Assembly: GCA_003586115.2 (NCBI GenBank)
Contig: QVOM02000023.1
Location: forward strand, 7,641,474-7,705,473
Length of the DNA: 64,000 nt
Reading direction: 5' to 3'
Source of the DNA: Salvator merianae
Taxonomy: Eukaryota; Chordata; Lepidosauria; Squamata; Teiidae
In this document: piece after piece, positions 56,651 through 64,000 of the stretch
Layout of the letters: every line of letters starts with the position of its first letter
How positions within the stretch are numbered: the first letter of the stretch is position 1
Made by a program: the position numbers and the translations under genes
Notes under the pieces: generated by a model
What the model saw: only the letters and a program-made list of their open reading frames with translations
Database searches by the model: none
What the model was told of the DNA's origin: nothing

Positions 56651-58508
56651 CCAGATTTCTAGGAATAGCGATATTAAGGGGTATCACCTCCCTATCCTAG
56701 GATTATATTGGGAATACCACAGTTATGTGTGGCATTCCTGGCATAATCCTGAGACAATCATGTGTCTTAGCCTGTGTGTGGAGGCACCCTGACAGAGGCA
56801 TAACCACCTCAGAGCACGTCTGAACTTTTGCTGGGATCCTGGGAAGCAAAGGACCCCCCTTTGGGAGTACGCATATGACAGGTGAGCTTGGTGAATACCT
56901 ATTTTGCTTTCAGTCCACATGGAATGAGGACTAGCTATGGAATGGTCCCTAATTATGCCTCTGGGGCTGGGTGGAGAATCCTGAAGGCAGCTGTGCTGCT
57001 GACTCAGGCTGGGGTCACCCACATCTGGGGAATGCAGAACCTCTGGAGGCGGTGAGGCGTCCTGACCAAGGGAGAAAACCTAATTAACTCACTTTGACCT
57101 GCATCAGGTTCCAGGTAAACACAGGGATGGTGGAGGTGGAGACAGAGTCCTGCTGCGTCTTTTCCTGCAAGGTTATCTCCCTCGCTAATCCCTTTATGAT
57201 GTTTATGCTGGTCAGCTTTTTCCCCTTCGTTGCCCTTTGGCCTTTCCCTAATCTGTTTCAAAAGCATCTAGTTAGCTTTAAGGAGGAAATTGCCCAAACC
57301 ACCAAAGTTTCCCCCCACCCCACCCCCGGCCCGCCCTGCTTGTGGAGACCACAGCCCTCAGACTGGATTTTACTGAGTGGCCTATCTAGTCCCTTCCTTC
57401 TTCTTGAGGACCCAAACCCTTTGATAGCGACTCGTATTCAGAAGGGCAGATGGAGTGTATTAACTGCAAATCTAGCGTTATCTCAGCCCCAACCCTCACG
57501 CTGCAGCCTTGAATTTCGTTTCAGAGCTGCAGATGCCAGGGATTAAATAGAGAACCTTCTGCACGCAAGGCAGTTTCTCTCCTGTCCAGTTAATGGCTCT
57601 GTCCAAACGAAGCCCCTTGTGATGGAGCTGGTGTGCAGGTGGGAGGGGCACTCAGAAATGCATGGGGTTTCAAAGCAGCCCCCCCCCCATCCTCTTCCTC
57701 CTGCCCCTCCACTGCCACCATAGGGTGTCTCTGCAAGAGGAATGTGGCTTGGACAGAAAGGTTTCCTGGCCGGACAGGCCAGTGTGCAGCCCAAATTTCC
57801 CAGCAAAGGGATGGCAGAGGACAAGAGAGAATCAAAACGTGGTTCTCCATGTTGACCCCTCCAAAGGGGGAGGCTCAGAGTGGTTTATCCTGGTTTATCC
57901 TGGCCCTGTTGCAGGAGGGGGTAGAAGACATCCATGCCTGGTATGGGGCCTTGAAGACACCCTGCCCTCTGCCAGCCCAAGGCTGGCCGTAAATGCCCAG
58001 TCATTTCTAGTACAGTGCCAACTGCAATGCAGGAAAAGCGAGACGCAATGCTGTTAACAGGAAACCCAGCAACGCCACGTTTCCCGTATTAGCCCTGCTT
58101 ACTTTCATATTGGGGAAGTGTGATCGGCCCAAGGGGGATTACCAGAAGCCAGCCAAGTGCGCACAAAACGGCAAAAGAAAGGGGGCAGGAGTTTGGGTGG
58201 CTACTAGGAGTCCCTCTCGGGCTGAACATATTTCCTGTCCACCAGCTGTTCCTACCTGGTGGGACGCAGCAAGAGGTAGCCATGAAATCTTTCTCAGATT
58301 ACGCATTGCCTCTTGATGCCTGGAAGCAGACTTACTTGCAATCTAAGATAATATGCCAGCTATGGAGAAGGAAAACATCTCTGTGGGGACTAGAGAAATA
58401 TTCAGAGCCTGGAAACAATGTTCAACCCACCATGCAGTAATGGCGTTCATTGGGAGTAGGTCAGATCAAAGCGCAATTTGCCATCACACACTGTGGACAA
58501 CAGTCAAC

Positions 58509-58969
58509 CCAGGGCCTGTTCGCACTTGAAGCTAGTGAGCATCAGGGATGCTCACTAGTCAAGTGCCTCCACGCTTTGCAGAGGCCCTGACAATCGGGAG
58601 CAGACTCCAGCTGCTCCTGATTGCTACTAGCTGTGAAGGAGTAAATCGGGCTCCACAGCAAAACCGGGAGCAGCTGGACTACTCCCGGTAGAGTGTATTC
58701 GCGCCCACTTCCGGGTATGAACGCACAGCTGTGCCTGCATGACCATGCAGCATTGCTGGTCACCATGGCAGCAGCCGGAAGTTTCCTGGCCACTATCATG
58801 GCATGGAATGCAAGCAGGACACCAGCATTCACACCATGAAAGCTGGTATCCTGCAGGTGTTCTGTTCTAAGATCTTGTAGTGCAGATGGTGTCTGCACTG
58901 CTAGGTCTATTCTACTGTGGAATGTTCACTGGTGAACATTCCGTGGTGGAAAGTGTGAAAAGGCTCCTA
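58509..58969 (+). mobile_element. TIR-type non-autonomous element, copy 2
   Basis: Begins AGGGCCTGTTCGCACTTGA and ends AAAGTGTGAAAAGGCTCC, imperfect inverted repeats of about 17 bp. Somewhat longer than copy 1. It contains a near-perfect palindrome at 58919-58942. Confidence 0.7.
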
Positions 58970-60779
58970 GACAGGCTGGTGCATGGTGGTACTGGGTGCT
59001 TCATGCCACCATAGTGCCAGCCATCAACTGCCACCATCTTATGTGAATAACTGCCACCTATGGAAAACCTGGGGAAAGGGGAACCATAGGGGCTGAGTCT
59101 GCCTGTCCAGGTGCATGACACCCTAAGGGGGAGGATCCAGCTCACCAATGCGAATGAATGGTGCCAGTGTACGTCAGTAGCACCATACAAAAGAGGCACA
59201 ATCAAGCCACGTAAGTTAATGGCGGTGTGGGAGGGAGATCTCACCAACTAATGCAAACCATTGGTGTGATAGAGACCAGATTGTGATCTTTGAAGTTTCC
59301 ACAGATTGCCTCACACAAGAGAGGTTGCGTTTGGCTGACTGTGTAAGAGGAAGGCCGTCCTATAAAATGTGTTGTATGAGTCACGAACTCTATCTCAAAA
59401 TGTATGTCACTGAACAATGGGCTTCCGTTATTTTTTAAAAGGAGGCGTCAAGATCACCATTCACAGGCACAGACTCAAGAAGGAGGAGACTTGCCTTGGC
59501 AGCAGCATGTCAGTATTGATTGATAAAAGATCACGCAGACGATACCACCGGAAGACACGTCTATCCTTCAGCTCATTTCCCAACCATGTTGGTGTGGGTG
59601 GCCCTTGCGTCAATCACCCAAGTTGAGTTCCCATCTTCTCAAGTGGCCTTGAGACAACACAGATTCCAGTTATTTCCCAATGGCTGCAAGCTTATCTCTA
59701 CAGCAAAGGAAAAGCCGTATCAGTGAAATATGCCAGTAGGCACAGCCTAGTATTAAGAGCTTCAAAGATGGCTGCACAGTGGCCAGGCTGACGGAAGGAT
59801 TCTAGCGGCTAGTGTGATTGATCTGGATCATGGGGGCTATAAATCCAGACAGACCATCTGCCCAAGCTCTGGGATAGAACTTGAAGCCTTCTGAATGGGA
59901 GGCAGATTCTTTGCCGCCGAGCCACCCGCCTTGAGGGACATGAGGAGGTGAGTTACATAAAGCATGCTTAATAGGAGCCATTGTTAACAGAGGGCTGTGT
60001 TAATACGTAAGTTGATATGCAGGAAAGATGGCAATTTTATTTTTGTTCTCTCAGGGTTTTGAGTTTCATTTCGTCTTGGGAAAAGGAACACCCAGGCCTC
60101 TGAACAAAGTTATGCTTTGTTGGTTCTGTTTTAAGAAGAAAAGAAAACAGAGAATACCAGCGAGCTGACCTTGTCTTGGAGGCTTTGGAAGAAGAGTGTT
60201 TCTTATCTGGCTCTGCCAGAAAATGAGGAGTGGGTGGGGGAATCTGCCTTGGTGTTTAGAAGCAGATAGGAAGGGAGCCCTTAAGGGGTATGAAGAGCTT
60301 TGGTATGTACGCAGAAGCACATTCCATTTTTCTGCAGAGATTGTGCTTAGGGTGGACATGAACTGGGGAGGGGGACACTGACCTGTAAGGGCAAACTGGG
60401 CAGCATTTCACCCCAAGGCTGGAATCCATTTTCTCTTTCTCCTGTTTCAGTTCAAGGTTGGCTAATGGCTGCATGAGCAATGGCAAACCACTCCTGTATC
60501 CCTGCCAAGAAAACTGCATAGAGGAGTCAGCCAGGCGTTGGACTCGATTTGCTGGTACCCATGGCAACAGATGGGTTCACAGTCCATTTATGCCCTTTGG
60601 GACCAATGTTCATGTCGGGCTGAATAGAACGGGCGACTCTCTGTTGTGGCTGCTGATTCCATTTCCTTTGTGCTGCCTGATCCTTCTCCACCGGCAGTAT
60701 CAAGTGACCTCTGACCAGGTCAGAGTGACCAGCTGTATTAAGTGACCTCTTTCCTTTGCAGAAGGCCGGCCAGCCCAGA

Positions 60780-61220
60780 GCCCTGGAATGGCCTTTGCTG
60801 CCCTGAATGATGACATTTTCCAGGAGGGAGGCTGGGACTGCTATCCTATTGTGTTCCTCGGCCTCTCAGCAGCCTTCGATATTGTTGACCACTGTATTCT
60901 GCTGAAGTGGTGGCCCTGTTCTTCAGTGGTATCTCCATGGTAGATTCCAAAAAGTAGTCATGAGGAGGTTGCTCTTCTCCTTGGGAACTCGCATGTGGTG
61001 TCCCCTAGGGATCGATCTCATTCGGTATTTATGTGAAATCATTGGGAGACGTCATAGAGGATTTGGAGTGAGGTGTCACCAGTATTTGGATGACACCAGC
61101 TCTACATCTTAGGTCTGCTGGGAATAGTGAGGCTGTTTGGGGCCTGGAGATAGAGGTGGGCTGGATGAGGTCCAATAGACTAGGAGACTGAATCCAGATG
61201 GAAAGAGGTCGTCATGCGTG
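60780..61220 (+). mobile_element. Degenerate L2/CR1-clade LINE reverse transcriptase fragment
   Basis: Pieces of RT are readable in several frames: FLGLSAAFDIVDHCILL (RT block with the AFD motif) and, 170 bases on, GVRCHQYLDDTSS, where YLDD stands for the catalytic YADD box. Stops and frameshifts show it is dead. Confidence 0.75.
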
Positions 61221-62466
61221 TCGTGGGTTTTCAGATCAAGGGTCTAAGCCAACATCTTTTGCTTGATGGGAACATTCTCTTCAGGAAAGACCAGGGCTGC
61301 ATCCAGACACCCCTTACTTATTCCGCTATATTTGGATATTCCAGAATAATTGATGGATATACATAGTACCTTCACTTTGGTGCCATCCAGACCAGGGCAG
61401 GATCTGACCCAGGGCCTTCGGCACCAAACCCCAGGACTTTGGGGCAAATCCTCAGGGCCCACCAAAGCCCAAAATGAAGCCAAAAGTGCAGGAAGAATGC
61501 TGCCACCCCCATTTTTGTCCATAGGCAGCAATTACAGTTGAGTTCTTCACCATATGACATAACTTAGGACCACTGTGGGCATCCAAATGGTGGCCAGGAA
61601 GTCACTCCCCCTTACAAGGTCACCTCAGTACAGTTTAAAGAGGTCTATGGGGCAGCCCTGTTAGCTGGGGCTTGTGGCAGCCGGGGACCATATAGGAGCG
61701 GGGCGTGTGTTCAGATGACACTGTCTGGATCCTGAATTTATCTGCATCTGTGGCTTGAGACGGCGCAGCGGTATGAATCTGATGCACATCCGGAGAAACT
61801 TTCCCCTTTCTAGAGCGCTTCCCTTTTATACAGAAACAGTTGCCCCTTCTGGGCAGCCGCCTCCTCTGCTTCAGGAAGCCTAGGTATCACCATGGAAATG
61901 CTTCCTGGTTAATTGCAAAGCTTTTGACAGCAAACGTTTCGATATGAGTAACTAGATATCTACAGACAAACAGCCCCCAACCGGCGGCACTCAGCAAACA
62001 ACTCCGCCTGAGCGTTGCCAGCCCTTTCCTCGCTTCCGTTTATATAACCCACACAATCCGCATACTTGGGCTGGTTTAATCATTAGTTTCCTCCCCACAA
62101 CAAAATCCTGGCGTTGTCATGCTGTGAGAAGCTGCTAACTGAAAGTTTCTAGCACCGTTGTCAAAACAGAAAACCCTGCCATCTGGGGGGGGTCGAAGCA
62201 TTATTTATTTATTTTTATTTACTTATAATGTTGGTATCCTGCCCTTCACCCGAATGTCCCAGGGCTAGGCACAGTGTACGATAAAACACAAAACATATTT
62301 TAAAATATAATCCGCCCACCCTCTCTCTCTCTCTCTCCATCACTTCCACCCTGACAGGGCTACATTCAGAGGAAACTATGAATGAAGAGCTGGAGTGGAG
62401 AAGTATGTTTTAACTGGGTGCCAATAACCATATAAAGGTGTGCTTGGCATAGCTCCATCTTTATCA

Positions 62467-62514
62467 CCTATCCATCTATCCATCTATCCATCCATCCATC
62501 CATCCATCCATCCA
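62467..62514. repeat. ATCC tetranucleotide microsatellite
   Basis: TATCCATC/ATCC units, about 12 in all. Confidence 0.95.
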
Positions 62515-62943
62515 AGCTAAATGCTCAAGCCACTATTCTGGCTTTCTCTGCTGATTTCCCAAATAATCGAGGTGAAAATCAGCATGTTCATTGGAGCTCA
62601 ACAGTTTTGTGGAATGGCCTTTTTGGTGAAATTTGGAAAGCTTATCTATTTAAAGAACTGCACATCCCATGATCCTTACTCCAACAGCTGCTCCAGCTGA
62701 GGATCATGGGAGATACAATCGCAACACCAACTTTCCAAAAGCATGGTGTCAAGCAGGATAGACAACCGTTGCCCCTTCAGATATTGCTGCCCTACAATTT
62801 CCACCAACCCTAACCGCCATATCATGGAGAGAGAAGATGCAAAATATACAGTTGGGGGGTAACTGGGATCGAAAGTAGATAAAGAAACCTCAAATAATAA
62901 TAATATGCCCGTATTTTTCTCTTCTGTTCTTATCTGCAAGAAG

Positions 62944-63778
62944 TTATTTTTGCCCCAAGAAGTTTCCATTCCTGCTATCTGTCTTATTTGTTGCTAACAT
63001 CAAGCGAACAAGTAGCACAGCCTCCCAGCAGAGCTTGGAAACTCCCTGGCAGCATCTCGAGACGTTCCCCAAACCTGACATGTCACATTCTTCTCCTCCT
63101 CTTCCTTCTCCAGCTGAGATACATTTTTCATCAGGCATTTTTCCCTCCACCTCTTCGGGGCTGTGGGCAAAAGCTCCCTCTGATTCTTCACTCGTTGGTG
63201 GAATATCCCATCTTTGTTTGGAATAGCTCACAGCAGCAAGCACTGTTCTCCGCCCTGCCCCCTCTGCAAGTGACACTGCTTTCACCATCTCTGCCTCTTG
63301 CACCTCTGCCTCTTCCACCTCTGCCTCTGCTACCTTTGCCACTTCTGCTTCCACTTCCACTGCTGCCTCTGCCCCCTCTGCCTCTGCCCCCTCTGCCTCT
63401 GCCCCCTCTGCCTCTGTTTCTACTGCCTCTGTCACATCTATAGCCTCTGCCTCATCCACCTCTGCCTCCACCGCTTTCACCACCTCTGCCTCTGCTACCT
63501 TTGACACTTCTGCCTCCACTACCACTGCTGCCTCTGCCCCCTCTGCCTCTGCTGCCTCTGTCACCTCTGCCTCTGTCACATGTATAGCCTCTGCCTCATC
63601 CACCTCTGCCTCCACTGCTTTCACCACCTCTGCCTCTACCACCGCTGCCCCCTCTGTTTCTTCCACCTCTGCCTCTGCTACCTTTGACACTTCTGCCTCC
63701 ACTACCACCGCTGCCTCTGCCCTCTCTGCCTCTGCTACCTCTGCCAGAGGTGGATGAGGAAGACGTGATAGATGTTAC
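62944..63778 (-). other. Low-complexity open frame over the tandem array, coding status unknown
   Basis: A minus-strand frame stays open for about 278 codons. The array part reads as Val/Glu/Ala repeats such as VEAEVSKVAEAEV and EAEGAEAEGAEA. After the array it continues about 105 residues of ordinary composition (KQRWDIPPTSEESEGAFAHS, then MPDEKCISAGEGRGGEECDM) to a stop. There is no in-frame ATG before the array and no recognised domain. It may be an exon of an unknown gene or only the consequence of stop-free hexamers. Confidence 0.25.
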
Positions 63779-63830
63779 AGAGGCAGAGGTGGCAGAGGCA
63801 GTGGAAACAGAGGCAGCAGTGTGAACAGGC
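63240..63830. repeat. CCTCTG-rich higher-order tandem array with orientation switch
   Basis: Hexamer-like CCTCTG units form longer modules: GCTACCTTTGACACTTCTGC recurs 180 bp apart (63496 and 63676), and TATAGCCTCTGCCTCATCC 144 bp apart. Left of about 63747 the pyrimidine-rich strand is plus. Right of it the same module appears reverse-complemented (ACAGAGGCAGAGGTGGCAGA). Confidence 0.85.
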
Positions 63831-64000
63831 TGTTATTCTCCTATTCTAGCGATGTTTGCTTGGAGAATTTATTTTGTCCCTACATGAGGAAAAAGTCCTA
63901 TGAATACACATCCCCGCCTCTTTCTCCATCTTTCCTCCATGCGGATGCCTCGGCTTGTATGGGGAGTTGCTAGCTCACAAGCCTGCAAAACCTGTTTTCC

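Larger units (their letters stand above)
51771..64000. other. Intergenic region upstream of the GS-like gene
   Basis: No gene with a recognisable product. It contains two TTAA-flanked MITEs, a CR1 3' end, a pair of tandem hairpins, a TIR element (58509-58969), an L2/CR1 RT fragment and the low-complexity array at the right edge. 61780-62110 has TTTATATAA and GGTTAATTGC motifs and may be regulatory, but this is only an impression. Confidence 0.7.

Overview
The window is vertebrate nuclear DNA, most likely from a squamate reptile (lizard or snake). It has multi-exon genes with GT/AG introns and CpG-island promoters. Its repeats fit a squamate: CR1 3' ends, an L2/CR1-clade reverse transcriptase fragment, an L1 ORF2 fragment, tRNA-derived SINEs including one like Sauria SINE, and several terminal-inverted-repeat MITE families. 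No bacterial, CRISPR or viral gene system was seen.

Two protein-coding genes were reconstructed exon by exon, both on the minus strand. ARRDC1 (arrestin domain-containing 1) runs from its ATG at 34540 to its stop at 3538 in eight coding exons (423 aa). It keeps the PSAP motif (TSG101/ESCRT-I) and two PPxY motifs (NEDD4-family WW domains). About 8.5 kb upstream and in the same orientation lies a glutamine synthetase gene, with its ATG at 49593 and stop at 43084. It has six coding exons (385 aa) plus a probable 5'UTR exon in a CpG island near 51.5 kb. All catalytic residues are present, but it has a 12-residue acidic C-terminal extension and scattered substitutions that the canonical vertebrate GLUL lacks.

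Layout: 1-1880 is intergenic and holds an unexplained 416-codon open frame. 1885-34540 is ARRDC1, with introns of about 16 kb and 8 kb full of retroposons and MITEs. 34.2-35.3 kb is the ARRDC1 CpG island. 35.4-43.0 kb is intergenic with repeats. 43.1-51.6 kb is the glutamine synthetase gene. 51.7-64.0 kb is intergenic, with MITEs, a tandem pair of hairpins, an L2/CR1 fragment and a large tandem array whose orientation flips near 63747.

The two genes are not expected to share a pathway. The main evolutionary point is the position of the glutamine synthetase. Human GLUL is at 1q25 and ARRDC1 at 9q34, and those regions carry many genome-duplication gene pairs (ABL2/ABL1, LHX4/LHX3, QSOX1/QSOX2, LAMC1/LAMC3). 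A glutamine synthetase beside ARRDC1 is therefore a good candidate for a second ancient GLUL copy kept in this lineage. The exon models come from reading the sequence and from remembered family features; no alignment or database search was run.
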